Shown here one piece after another: positions 24,030 through 32,423 of a stretch of 64,000 nucleotides of DNA. The translations under genes and the position numbers were made by a program. The notes under the pieces are model-generated. The model was not told the origin of the DNA. It ran no database searches and saw nothing but the letters and a program-made list of their open reading frames with translations. Within the stretch, counting starts at the first letter, position 1, and every line of letters begins with the position of its first letter. The stretch is from NCBI RefSeq assembly GCF_024648825.1, contig NZ_JANBBE010000010.1, forward strand, positions 248,001-312,000. The letters are read 5' to 3'. Origin of the DNA: Lentzea californiensis (GTDB lineage: Bacteria; Actinomycetota; Actinomycetes; Mycobacteriales; Pseudonocardiaceae).

Positions 24030-24694
24030 CGCTGGGACTGGTGGCGGCGCTGGCGGGGCTGGCGCTGCTCGACTCGACGAGCATCGGGACGCTGTTCATC
24101 CCGATCTGGCTGATGCTCACGCCGGGGCGGCTGAGGGTGAGCAGGTTCGCCGTCTACCTCGGCACGATCACGGTCTTCTACTTCGTGGTCGGTGTTCTGA
24201 TCGTGCTGGGGGCGTCGCAGGTGGTCGGCCACCTCGACGGACCGGTCGCGCTGTGGATCCAGCTGGTGATCGGCGTCTTCCTGTTCGTGATCAGCTTCCG
24301 GTTCGACGGCAAGAAGAAGCCGGACACCGGCAAGTGGCAGAACCGGATCAACGCCAACGGGTCGGCGGCCGCGCTGGCGGGAGTGGCGGTGCTGGCGGGC
24401 GTCGTCGAACTCGCGACGATGCTGCCGTACCTCGGCGCGATCGGGATGATGAGCACCGCGGACCTCGACGCGGGGCAGATCGGGCTGCTGCTCGCCGCGT
24501 ACTGCCTGGTCATGATCCTGCCGGCCCTCCTGCTGCTCGGCGCCAGGCTGGCCGTGCGGGAGAGGATCGAGCCGTTCCTCACGAGGATCAGCACGTGGTT
24601 CGCGGAGAAGGGGGCGAGCACGACGGGCTGGATCCTCGGCATCGCCGGGTTCCTGGTCGCCCGTGATGCTGTCGCTCGGCTGTTCTTCGTGTGA
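24026..24694 (+). CDS. GAP-family (Sap-like) integral membrane protein
   Basis: 222 residues. About six membrane helices occur, with the opening LVAALAGLALLDSTSIGTL and the central conserved VVELATMLPYLGAIG that are characteristic of GAP/Sap proteins related to the mycobacterial sulfolipid-addressing protein. A polar cytoplasmic loop (FDGKKKPDTGKWQNRI) lies mid-protein. Family members are linked to export of cell-envelope lipids, but the substrate here is unknown. Translationally coupled to the upstream TetR gene. Confidence 0.8.
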   Translation: MTLGLVAALAGLALLDSTSIGTLFIPIWLMLTPGRLRVSRFAVYLGTITVFYFVVGVLIVLGASQVVGHLDGPVALWIQLVIGVFLFVISFRFDGKKKPDTGKWQNRINANGSAAALAGVAVLAGVVELATMLPYLGAIGMMSTADLDAGQIGLLLAAYCLVMILPALLLLGARLAVRERIEPFLTRISTWFAEKGASTTGWILGIAGFLVARDAVARLFFV

Positions 24695-24752
24695 ACCGGT
24701 TGGCCCGGTTGGCTGAACGACCCGGTTCCGTTTTCCTCCTACACTCGCCAGG

Positions 24753-25910
24753 ATGACTGGGCTGGACGATCCGCGCAGATCGGTCCCGCGGGAGCTGGCG
24801 CCGTTGCTCCGAATGGAAGTCGCGCCCGTCTCGGTGAGTATTTTCGAGGCGATCGAGAAATCGATTCCGGAATACAGCACGTTCCGCGACAACGTGGTCG
24901 ACGGAATTCGGCAGGCGTTGGTGAAGTTCGTCGACCGCATCGCCGCGCCGGATTCCGAACCCGATCCGCACGACGACATCCACCGCAAGCTCGGCGCGTG
25001 GGAGTTCAAGTCCGGGCGCAGCCTCGACAGCCTGCAGGCCGCCTACCGGATCGGCGCGCGGGTGGCGTGGCGGCACGTCTGCGGGTTCGCCGAACGGCGC
25101 GAGCTGTCGCTGCGGCTCATGTCGGTGCTGGGCGAGGCGATGTTCGCCCACGTCGACGAGCTGGTGAGCCTGTCGGTCGAGGGGTACGCGGCCGCGCAGG
25201 CGAGTGCGGCCGGCACGCTGGAACGCAAGCGGCGCAAGCTGATGGAGCTGCTCGTCGCCGACTCCGCCGGCAACTGGCAGGCGGTGCTGGACGCGGCGCG
25301 GGCGGCGGCCTGGCCGATGCCGGACCGGCTGGTGGCGGTGGCGCTCGAGCCGTCCGCCGCGCCCGCCGACGACCTGCCGGCCGACGTGCTGGTCAACTTC
25401 GAGGACACCACGCCGTACCTGCTGGTGCCGAACCCCGCCGCGGTGACGCGCTGGCTGCGCAGGGCACTGCCGGGATGGCGGGCGGCGGTCGGTCTGCCCG
25501 TGGCTCCTCAGGACGTGCGCAGGTCGCTGGCCTGCGCACGCCGGGTCCTCGCCCTGTCCAGGGAGGAGGTGCTGCCAGACCGGCCGGTTCTCGACTGCGC
25601 CGACCACATCGTCGAACTGACCGTGCTCGCGGACGAGTTCCTGGCCCGGCAGCTCGCCGAACGGGCGCTGGCGCCGCTAGCCCCGCTCACCGACCTGCAA
25701 CGCACCAAGCTCGCCGAGACGCTGCTGGTGTGGCTGTCGGCGCGGGGCGGGGCGCCCGAGGTCGCCGCCCGGCTGAAGGTGCACCCGCAGACCGTGCGCT
25801 ACCGCGTCAACCAGTTGGACGAACTGTTCGGCGACCGGATGCACGACGCCGAAGAGCGGTTCAACCTCGAACTTGCACTGCGCGCGCACTATTTGTTGCT
25901 GCGCGACTGA
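24753..25910 (+). CDS. PucR-family helix-turn-helix regulator
   Basis: 385 residues. The C-terminal DNA-binding domain is diagnostic: LAETLLVWLSARGGAPEVAA followed by RLKVHPQTVRYRVNQLDELF (PucR HTH_30). The N-terminal two-thirds form a helical sensor region of the kind found in actinobacterial PucR proteins lacking GAF domains (KLGAWEFKSGRSLDSLQAAY). Monocistronic; the following gene is a secreted protein with its own dyad, so its targets are not evident. Confidence 0.88.
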   Translation: MTGLDDPRRSVPRELAPLLRMEVAPVSVSIFEAIEKSIPEYSTFRDNVVDGIRQALVKFVDRIAAPDSEPDPHDDIHRKLGAWEFKSGRSLDSLQAAYRIGARVAWRHVCGFAERRELSLRLMSVLGEAMFAHVDELVSLSVEGYAAAQASAAGTLERKRRKLMELLVADSAGNWQAVLDAARAAAWPMPDRLVAVALEPSAAPADDLPADVLVNFEDTTPYLLVPNPAAVTRWLRRALPGWRAAVGLPVAPQDVRRSLACARRVLALSREEVLPDRPVLDCADHIVELTVLADEFLARQLAERALAPLAPLTDLQRTKLAETLLVWLSARGGAPEVAARLKVHPQTVRYRVNQLDELFGDRMHDAEERFNLELALRAHYLLLRD

Positions 25911-25986
25911 CAAACAACGGGAAGCCATTTCGTACGCAGGTGACAAAAGTCGGTTTTCGCTTGCCTTGCCGAATCAAAGCTGGCTA

Positions 25987-26004
25987 CTTTACTGGCGAGT
26001 AAAG
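25987..26004. promoter_or_regulatory. palindrome upstream of the secreted-protein gene
   Basis: CTTTACT-GGCG-AGTAAAG, 7-bp perfect arms with a 4-bp spacer, lies 50 bp before the ATG at 26055. It is a likely operator, perhaps for a TetR-like lipid-metabolism regulator judging by its form; no binding protein can be named. Confidence 0.5.
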
Positions 26005-26054
26005 CAACACCGCCTTCTTGCAGTTCAATGACGTACTTCAGGAGGTCCCTGCAG

Positions 26055-26648
26055 ATGAAGACCGGACTTTTCACGCGCGCAGCCGCAGTTCTGATGGTTG
26101 CCGGAGCGCTGAGCGTGGCGACGGCCGGCACGAGTTCCGCCGCGACCGCCGAGCTGAGCCTCACCTACTCGTGCCAGTTCTCGGTCGCGGGCACGCACGA
26201 CGTGCCGACCGTGGTCAGCTCACCGAACCTGCCGGACTCGGCCGCCGTCGGGGTGCCGACCGAGCCGGCGTCGGCGACGGTGACGTCCACCGTGTCCGAC
26301 GACGTCCGCAACACGCTGTGGTGGATCGGCGGCCGTTCCGTCGACGGCACGCTCACCACGAACATCGCCGTGGACAACGCCGGCAGCGTCCAGAACCTGT
26401 CGTCGACGCTGACCATCCCGAACACGCCGGTTCCCTCGTCCGGCACGTTCCAGGTCGTCGCCAGCGGCACCCTGCCCGCGCTGACGCTGGCCAACGCCGG
26501 CACGACGTCGATCAACCTCGGCAACGCGGACCTGGCGCTGACGCCGCGCTACGACAACGGCGAGCCGACCTGGATCGGCGTCGTCCACGTCCCCTGCACC
26601 GTCGTCGCGGGCCAGCCCACCAAGTTCTACGAGTTCACGGTGGCGTAG
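26055..26648 (+). CDS. secreted beta-rich protein (DUF6801-like)
   Basis: 197 residues from the ATG at 26055, chosen because GGAGG lies nine bases upstream; an ATG nine codons earlier precedes this site. Signal peptide MKTGLFTRAAAVLMVAGAL with cleavage after SSA. The mature chain, of about 165 residues, is Thr/Ser/Val-rich and contains two Cys (YSCQFSV near the start, HVPCTVV near the end), matching the layout of actinobacterial DUF6801-type secreted proteins. Function unknown; surface or extracellular location is expected. Preceded by the dyad at 25987-26004. Confidence 0.75.
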   Translation: MKTGLFTRAAAVLMVAGALSVATAGTSSAATAELSLTYSCQFSVAGTHDVPTVVSSPNLPDSAAVGVPTEPASATVTSTVSDDVRNTLWWIGGRSVDGTLTTNIAVDNAGSVQNLSSTLTIPNTPVPSSGTFQVVASGTLPALTLANAGTTSINLGNADLALTPRYDNGEPTWIGVVHVPCTVVAGQPTKFYEFTVA

Positions 26649-26674
26649 AGCTCGTCCCGTGATGGGATGAGCGC

Positions 26675-27565
26675 ATGGAGCTGCAGCAGCTGGTGGACCA
26701 GATCGCCTCAGAGGTCACGCCAGGTGGTGCCGTAGCCGACTACATCCCGGCACTGGCCAGGATCGACCCGCACGCCTTCGGCCTCGCCGTCGCCACCCTG
26801 GACGGCGAGGTCTTCGGCGCGGGGCAGTACGACAGGCCGTTCTCGATCCAGAGCATCTCCAAGGCGTTCATGCTGGCTCTGGCCCTCGCCGAGAACGACG
26901 ACGTGTGGACCCGCGTCGGCCGCGAGCCGTCCGGGTCGCCGTTCAACTCGCTGGTCCAGCTGGAGACCGAGCAGGGCATCCCGCGCAACCCGTTCATCAA
27001 CGCGGGCGCGGTCGTCGTCACCGACCACCTGGGCCTCGGCGCCGCGGACCGGCTGCTCGAGTTCCTGCGGCAGGAAAGCGGCAACCCGGCGCTGGACGTC
27101 GATCCCGAGGTCGCCAAGTCCGAGCTGGACCACAGCGATCGCAATCGCGCGCTCGCGCACTTCATGGCCTCCTACGGCAACATGCGCAACCCTGTCGACG
27201 TGGTGCTGCACGAGTACGTGCGGCAGTGTTCGATTGCGATGAGCTGCGCTGATCTTGCCCGCGCCACCCTCTTCCTCGCCCGCCACGGCGTCCGCAACGA
27301 CGGCACGCGGCTGCTCGGCGTCAGCGGCGCCAAGCGCGTCAACGCCGTGATGCTCACGTGCGGCACCTACGACGCCGCCGGCCAGTTCGCCTATCGCGTC
27401 GGCCTGCCCGGCAAGAGCGGCGTCGGCGGCGGGATCATCGCCGTCGTCCCCGGGAAGTGCGCGATCTGCGTCTGGAGTCCAGCATTGGACGCACGCGGCA
27501 ACTCCGTCGCGGGTCTCGACGCGCTGGACCGTTTCACCACTCTCACGGGCTGGTCCGTGTTCTGA
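26675..27565 (+). CDS. glsA: glutaminase A
   Basis: 296 residues, usual length for bacterial glutaminases. Hydrolyses L-glutamine to glutamate and ammonia in the cytoplasm. Conserved landmarks: GGAVADYIPALA, the serine-lysine catalytic pair in SIQSISKAF, the NPFINAGAVV block, SYGNMRNPVDVVLHEY and LPGKSGVGGGIIAVVP near the C-terminus. The ATG at 26675 follows the secreted protein gene by 26 bp. Alone in function; the downstream M20 peptidase gene begins 19 bp after the stop and may be co-transcribed. Confidence 0.95.
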   Translation: MELQQLVDQIASEVTPGGAVADYIPALARIDPHAFGLAVATLDGEVFGAGQYDRPFSIQSISKAFMLALALAENDDVWTRVGREPSGSPFNSLVQLETEQGIPRNPFINAGAVVVTDHLGLGAADRLLEFLRQESGNPALDVDPEVAKSELDHSDRNRALAHFMASYGNMRNPVDVVLHEYVRQCSIAMSCADLARATLFLARHGVRNDGTRLLGVSGAKRVNAVMLTCGTYDAAGQFAYRVGLPGKSGVGGGIIAVVPGKCAICVWSPALDARGNSVAGLDALDRFTTLTGWSVF

Positions 27566-27584
27566 CTGGTGGTAGGAAGACGGG

Positions 27585-28910
27585 GTGAGCACAACGGGGA
27601 ACGCACTGGCACTGGCGGAGGACGAGGTCGTCACCCTCGTCAGTGAGCTGATCAGGATCGACACGACGAACACGGGTGATCCCGCGACGGTCGTGGGCGA
27701 GCGCAAGGCCGCCGAGTGGGTGGCCGAGAAGCTGTCCGAGGTCGGCTACGAGACGACCTACGTGGAGTCGGGGGCCAAGGGCCGCGGCAACGTCGTCGCG
27801 CGCCTCCAGGGCGCCGACCCCAGCCGTGGCGCGCTTCTCGTGCACGGCCACCTCGACGTGGTGCCCGCCGACGCCTCCGAGTGGTCGGTGCACCCGTTCT
27901 CCGGCGCCGTGCAGGACGGGTACGTGTGGGGCCGCGGCGCGGTCGACATGAAGGACATGGTCGGCATGACGCTGGCCCTGGCCCGGCACTTCAAGCGCGA
28001 GAACGTCGTGCCGCCGCGCGACATCGTGTTCGCGTTCCTGGCCGACGAGGAGGCGGGCGGCCTCTACGGCGCGAAGTGGCTGGTGGAGAACCGGCCCGAG
28101 CTGTTCGAGGGCGTCACCGAGGCGATCAGCGAGGTCGGCGGCTTCTCGATCACCCTCAAGGACGACGTCCGCGCGTACCTCGTCGAGACCGCGGAGAAGG
28201 GCATCCGCTGGCTCAAGCTGCGCGTCAAGGGCACCGCCGGGCACGGCAGCATGATCCACCGCGACAACGCCGTGGCGAAGCTCGCCGCCGCCGTCACCAA
28301 GCTCGACCAGCACCAGTGGCCGCTGATCATCCGCCCGTCCGTGCGGGAGTTCCTCGACGGCGTCACCGAGATCACCGGCCTCGAGTTCCCCGACGATGAC
28401 GTCGAGGGCTCGATCGGCAAGCTCGGCGCGCTGTCGCGGATGATCGGCGCGACGCTGCGCGACACGGCGAACCCGACGATGCTCTCCGCCGGGTACAAGG
28501 CGAACGTCATCCCGTCGACCGCCGAGGCCACTGTGGACTGCCGCATCCTGCCGGGCCGAGAGGAGGCGTTCGACCGCGAGCTCGCCGAGCTCCTCGGCCC
28601 GGACGTCGAACGCGAGTGGGTCGGCCTGCCGCCGGTCGAGACGACGTTCGACGGCGCACTGGTCGACGCGATGACGGCGTCGATCATCGCTGAGGACCCC
28701 GGCGCCCGCGTGCTGCCGTACATGCTCTCCGGCGGCACGGACGCCAAGTCGTTCCAGACGCTCGGCATCCGCAACTTCGGCTTCGCGCCGCTGAAGCTGC
28801 CCGCCGACCTCGACTTCTCCGGGCTCTTCCACGGCGTGGACGAGCGCGTGCCGGTGGACGCCCTGAAGTTCGGCGTCCGGGTCCTCGACCGATTCCTGCG
28901 CAACAGCTGA
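27585..28910 (+). CDS. M20/M28-type metallopeptidase (dapE/ArgE-like)
   Basis: 441 residues from a GTG at 27585. Zinc-site motifs of M20 are clear: His and Asp in HGHLDVVP, Asp in GRGAVDMKDM, the catalytic and ligand Glu pair in ADEEAGG, and a C-terminal His in FHGVDERV. The dimerisation domain is inserted around TAGHGSMIHRDNAV. Members cleave peptides or acylated amino acids; substrate cannot be told. It probably forms an operon with the SDR gene starting 10 bp after its stop. Confidence 0.92.
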   Translation: MSTTGNALALAEDEVVTLVSELIRIDTTNTGDPATVVGERKAAEWVAEKLSEVGYETTYVESGAKGRGNVVARLQGADPSRGALLVHGHLDVVPADASEWSVHPFSGAVQDGYVWGRGAVDMKDMVGMTLALARHFKRENVVPPRDIVFAFLADEEAGGLYGAKWLVENRPELFEGVTEAISEVGGFSITLKDDVRAYLVETAEKGIRWLKLRVKGTAGHGSMIHRDNAVAKLAAAVTKLDQHQWPLIIRPSVREFLDGVTEITGLEFPDDDVEGSIGKLGALSRMIGATLRDTANPTMLSAGYKANVIPSTAEATVDCRILPGREEAFDRELAELLGPDVEREWVGLPPVETTFDGALVDAMTASIIAEDPGARVLPYMLSGGTDAKSFQTLGIRNFGFAPLKLPADLDFSGLFHGVDERVPVDALKFGVRVLDRFLRNS

Positions 28911-28920
28911 GGAGACCGCC

Positions 28921-29709
28921 GTGTCCACTGTGGACTTGACTGGACGGGTCGCGCTGGTCACGGGCGGCGCGGGAGGGATCGGCTCCGCCGTGGCGCGGCG
29001 GCTCGCGAAGCTCGGGGCCCAGGTCGCGGTGCTCGACCTCGACGCCGTCGGCGCACACCGGGTCGCGTCCTCGGTGGGCGGGATCGCCATCGCCGGTGAC
29101 GTCAGCGATCCCGCGACCATGCCCGCCGCCGTGGCGCAGGTGGAGAGGGAGCTCGGACGCCTCGACGTCGTGCACCTCAACGCCGGCATCGGCGGCGGCC
29201 AGGCCGGTGTGGACGACGCGCTGGACGTCGCCCGCTACCGCAAGCTGGTCGGCGTCAACGTCGACCACGTCGTGTACGGGCTCTGCGCGGCCGTGCCGGC
29301 GTTGCGGCGGCAGGGCGGCGGGAAGGTCGTGATCACGGCATCGCTGGCGGGGATCACCGCGATGCCGTCCGATCCGCTGTACACGCTGACCAAGCACGCG
29401 GTCGTCGGGTACGCGCGGGCCGCGGGCAAGGCGTTGGCAGGCGACAACATCACGGTCTCCGCGCTGTGCCCCGGGTTCGTCGACACGTTGCTGCTGGGCG
29501 GGGCGAAGGAGGAGTTCGCCGCGGCCGGGTTCCCGTTGCTGACGCCCTCGGACGTCGCGGAGGCCGTGCAGTCGGTGCTGGCCGACGGCGGGCCGGGGGA
29601 GGCGTGGATCATCCAGCCCGGCGGCAGGGCGACGGCCTACGACTTCCGCGGTGTGCCGGGTGTCGGTGGCGGGCAGTTGCCGCCTCCTGTGGTGCTCGGC
29701 CGCGTTTAG
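28921..29709 (+). CDS. short-chain dehydrogenase/reductase
   Basis: 262 residues from a GTG at 28921. Rossmann NAD(P) motif VTGGAGGIGSAVA, LNAGIG, catalytic Tyr-Lys pair in YTLTKHAVVGYARA and Ser in ITASLAG. Asp after the second strand (VLDLDAVG) suggests preference for NAD(H). Cytoplasmic oxidoreductase; substrate unknown. It sits between the M20 peptidase and a long inverted repeat at 29717-29765. Confidence 0.9.
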   Translation: MSTVDLTGRVALVTGGAGGIGSAVARRLAKLGAQVAVLDLDAVGAHRVASSVGGIAIAGDVSDPATMPAAVAQVERELGRLDVVHLNAGIGGGQAGVDDALDVARYRKLVGVNVDHVVYGLCAAVPALRRQGGGKVVITASLAGITAMPSDPLYTLTKHAVVGYARAAGKALAGDNITVSALCPGFVDTLLLGGAKEEFAAAGFPLLTPSDVAEAVQSVLADGGPGEAWIIQPGGRATAYDFRGVPGVGGGQLPPPVVLGRV

Positions 29710-29716
29710 GGCGTGT

Positions 29717-29765
29717 CCTTTCGCCGTGTCGTCTCGTTAGGACGAACAGACGACACGGCGAAAGG
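29717..29765. promoter_or_regulatory. 18-bp perfect hairpin spanning the ribosome-binding site of the hydrolase gene
   Basis: CCTTTCGCCGTGTCGTCT and its exact complement flank a 13-nt loop. The hairpin starts 7 bp after the SDR stop, and its 3' arm (ending CGAAAGG) contains the purine-rich ribosome site that serves the ATG at 29774. No T-run follows. It can act as terminator for the SDR transcript or, in a read-through mRNA, mask the ribosome site. Confidence 0.6.
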
Positions 29766-29773
29766 AACTCCGC

Positions 29774-30607
29774 ATGGTGCGGCTGGAAGACGGAACCGAG
29801 CTCAACGTGCTGCGCGCGGGCGACCCCGATTCACCGGTGACGGTCGTGCTCGCGCACGGCTACGCCCTCGACCACCGCACCTGGCACAAGGTCGTGGAGC
29901 AACTGAGCCCCGAGTTCCAGGTCATCGCCTACGACCACCGCGGCCACGGCGGGTCGGGCGGCGCGTCCAAGGAGACGGCCACGATCGACCAGCTCGGCGA
30001 GGACCTGGGCGAGCTGATCGAACGCGCGGTGCCGCAGGGCCAGGTCGTGATCGCCGGGCACTCGATGGGCGGCATGGCGGCACTCGCGATGGCCGAACGC
30101 AGGCCGCGGCTGTTCCGGCAACGGGTGCTGGGCAACGTGTTCGTGTCCACGGCGGCGAGCGGCATGTCCGAGACGTCGCTGGCGTGGCCCAAGGCCGTCG
30201 GGAAGCTCGTGCGGGAACTGGAACGGGCGTTCGGGCCGATCGTGCGCGCGGTGCGGGAGAAGATCGAGCCGGCCAAGACTGCGGGGCTGCGCTGGTGGCT
30301 GTTCGGCGACGAGCCGTCGGACGAGGACGTCGACCTGACCGCGGACGTGGTGTGGGGGCACTGGCCGGAGACGATCGCGCTGTTCCGGCCCGCCGTGGAC
30401 CGCTACGACCGCGAGGCCGGGCTGATGGTGGCCAAGGAGAAGGCCGTCGTCGCCGTCGTGGGGGACGAGGACCGTCTGGTGCCGGAGTCGGACGCGGTGA
30501 AGTTCGGCGGAACGTCGGTGATCTTGTCGGACGCGGGTCATATGCTTCCCCTTGAGCGGCCGGCCGAACTCGCGAACCTGATCCGGGAGGTCGCCGCCAA
30601 GGCATAG
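29774..30607 (+). CDS. alpha/beta-hydrolase
   Basis: 277 residues. Oxyanion motif LAHGYALDHRTW, YDHRGHGGS, nucleophile elbow GHSMGG with the catalytic Ser, acid Asp in VVGDEDRLVP and His in SDAGHMLPLERP. This is the layout of esterases/epoxide-hydrolase-like enzymes with a helical cap around residues 120-200. Substrate unknown. Translation may be controlled by the hairpin at 29717-29765. Confidence 0.9.
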   Translation: MVRLEDGTELNVLRAGDPDSPVTVVLAHGYALDHRTWHKVVEQLSPEFQVIAYDHRGHGGSGGASKETATIDQLGEDLGELIERAVPQGQVVIAGHSMGGMAALAMAERRPRLFRQRVLGNVFVSTAASGMSETSLAWPKAVGKLVRELERAFGPIVRAVREKIEPAKTAGLRWWLFGDEPSDEDVDLTADVVWGHWPETIALFRPAVDRYDREAGLMVAKEKAVVAVVGDEDRLVPESDAVKFGGTSVILSDAGHMLPLERPAELANLIREVAAKA

Positions 30608-30618
30608 CTGGGGGGCTG

Positions 30619-31692
30619 GTGCTGCACCACCTGGAACCGCGGACCGACGTGCCCGCGAAGGACGACTGGTCCACCCGCCTCGCGCTCGTCGACGTCCGCG
30701 TCTCCACGCGGCACCGCGTGGAGACGCTCAGCGCCGCCATGACGTTCGCCGCCACCTTCTTCCTGCCGGACTCGCCGGGCAACACGGCCGCGCGAGTCGT
30801 GATGGGAGTGGTGGCGGCGATGTCGCTGGCCGGCTGGCTGCCGAACCGAGGTGTCCGGCGCGCGCTGCGGCGTGGGCTGTTCGACGAACCGTGGCGGCGC
30901 GCCTCGGCGGTGGTCGCCGAGAAGCAGGAGATCGACCCGGTCGACCGGCTGCTGTTCGACGGGCTGGTGCTCAGGGGCGCGTTCGACGACCTGCCTGAAG
31001 TGGTGCTGGAACGGCAGGAGGTCTTCGTCCTCGGGCCGGACGCGGAGGGCCGGGCGCTGGTGAGGGCCGCGGGCTCGACGTCGATGTACCTGGCGTCGAC
31101 CGAGGAAGGGGAGTACCAGCCTGCCGAACGCGTGGAGCGTGTGCTCGGCCGTCCCGCGGGCGAGAAGCGGATCTATGGCGGGATCGGCCTGATGCGCGGG
31201 CTCAGGCACATGCTGTGGGTGTTCCCGCTGCTGACGCTCGTGACCGTGACGGCGCTGACCGCGCTGAGCCTGTCCCCGCTCGCGCCGGCCGGACTGGTCG
31301 CGTCCGCGCTGCTGGTCCCCGGGCTGTTCTTCTTCCCGTCTCGATCGAGTGGTTCCGCCAGGACCGGGACAACGCCAGGGCCGTGGCCGGTGCCCAGGAG
31401 TGGACCCCGGTGCCGGTCAGGCTGTTCCCCTGGCAGCGCGGGCACCACGTCGCCGGGATCGCGGAGCTGCCCGGCGGCGGTGCGGTTCCCGAGGCCGAAC
31501 GCAGACCTGGTCGCGAACGTCGCCGGCGCCGGTGTCATGTGGGTCGCGGGCACACACGAGGGCCGGCTCACCGTGGGTCTTCCCGGCCACGGCGGGCTGA
31601 TGACCGCGGTCGTGCGGCCGATGGGGACGAGCGACCCGATGTCGTGGTGGCGGAGGGCCTGGCAGTACGACTTCAGCGCGTTGCCGCGCTGA
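30619..31692 (+). CDS. membrane protein of unknown function with a doubly shifted middle segment
   Basis: 357 residues from a GTG at 30619. Two membrane segments lie at about residues 36-75 and two more at about 195-240 (HMLWVFPLLTLVTVTALTAL). Residues about 241-296 are abnormal: Ser/Gly/Pro/Arg-rich without pattern. In the -1 frame the same DNA reads VSIEWFRQDRDNARAVAGAQ, then EWTPVPVRLFPWQRGHHVAG, which looks like real protein. After about 31505 the original frame is sensible again (DLVANVAGAGVMWVAGTHEG). Two compensating frameshifts, real or sequencing errors, are likely. Family not recognised. Confidence 0.6.
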   Translation: MLHHLEPRTDVPAKDDWSTRLALVDVRVSTRHRVETLSAAMTFAATFFLPDSPGNTAARVVMGVVAAMSLAGWLPNRGVRRALRRGLFDEPWRRASAVVAEKQEIDPVDRLLFDGLVLRGAFDDLPEVVLERQEVFVLGPDAEGRALVRAAGSTSMYLASTEEGEYQPAERVERVLGRPAGEKRIYGGIGLMRGLRHMLWVFPLLTLVTVTALTALSLSPLAPAGLVASALLVPGLFFFPSRSSGSARTGTTPGPWPVPRSGPRCRSGCSPGSAGTTSPGSRSCPAAVRFPRPNADLVANVAGAGVMWVAGTHEGRLTVGLPGHGGLMTAVVRPMGTSDPMSWWRRAWQYDFSALPR

Positions 31693-31736
31693 CCGGGGAG
31701 GGCGGTGCCGGGCGATCACCGGTCGTGCCCGCGGTC

Positions 31737-31774
31737 GCTGGATCGGGGCACCCCGGAGGAGGACCCGATCCAGC
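31737..31774. terminator. bidirectional hairpin between convergent genes
   Basis: GCTGGATCGGG / CCCGATCCAGC, an 11-bp perfect stem with a 16-nt loop, lies between the stop of the membrane protein gene (31692) and the stop of the convergent gene at 31793. No T-run. Confidence 0.55.
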
Positions 31775-31792
31775 GGTTCGACCAGCCTGGCT

Positions 31793-32236
31793 TCAGCGGC
31801 CTGCCGCGCTGGAGCGGCGGCGTCCGGGCGGGCGGCCGAAGAGCCGCACGTGCTCGTCGACCAGCCAGTCCTTCAGCGGCGACCACTCCGGGTGGTGGTT
31901 GAGGACCAGCAGCCGGTGCATCCACCAGTTCGGGTCGTCGTGACGGGGGAACGCGGCGAGCCACGCGGCCCGTTCGTCCACCGTGAGGCCCCAGAGGTGG
32001 TGCAACTGGCCCTCTGCGTCCGTGTCGAGCTGGGCGGTGATGCGGCCGCCCTCCGTCTGCCATTCCGCGCGCAGTTCGCGCAGCACGGCGATCGCGCGTT
32101 CGTCACCCTCCTCGGCGGTGACGACGACTGTGTGCAGGCCCTGGGCCGCGGCTTGCGCGAGCAGGGCACGGGCGGACGTTTCGTCGTGCGGCAGTGCGCT
32201 GTGAGCGACCCCGACTTCGTGCGGCACGAGCTCCAT
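31793..32236 (-). CDS. hypothetical protein
   Basis: 147 residues from the ATG at 32236. The open frame extends upstream to 32377, but those codons cover the repeated promoter-like element at 32280-32300 and are unlikely to be translated. The protein is mixed alpha/beta with a Trp-rich C-terminal part (HHLWGLTVDERAAWLAAFPR, DDPNWWMHRLLVLNHHPEW). No catalytic or binding motif is evident and I do not recognise the family. It shares the upstream element with the nSTAND-WD40 and lipoprotein genes. Confidence 0.6.
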   Translation of the reverse strand: MELVPHEVGVAHSALPHDETSARALLAQAAAQGLHTVVVTAEEGDERAIAVLRELRAEWQTEGGRITAQLDTDAEGQLHHLWGLTVDERAAWLAAFPRHDDPNWWMHRLLVLNHHPEWSPLKDWLVDEHVRLFGRPPGRRRSSAAGR

Positions 32237-32279
32237 GACCCAGAATCTGATCACATCTACAACCAGTTCGGCGAATTTT

Positions 32280-32300
32280 ATTGCTTCAGTGTTGACTAAA
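32280..32300 (-). promoter_or_regulatory. repeated promoter-like element, copy 1
   Basis: The minus strand reads TTTAGTCAACACTGAAGCAA followed by TAAAAT, a good -10-like hexamer. It lies 44 bp before the ATG at 32236. Near-identical elements occur at 36096-36125 and 38960-38989, each upstream of another minus-strand gene. Confidence 0.5.
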
Positions 32301-32423
32301 GGGTCACCTTCAGCCGGTTCGCCGCTCCCCGTTGCACGAACGTTGTTGTACGACGCCCGGACATCGACACCACACAACGTTTTCGCACTACAAAGACGGC
32401 GAGAGGAAAGGTGAGGGTGTTGT

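Noticed and set aside
24588-25607. Minus-strand frame opposite the PucR gene
   Set aside because: Arg/His/Pro-rich shadow of the PucR regulator with no supporting motif.
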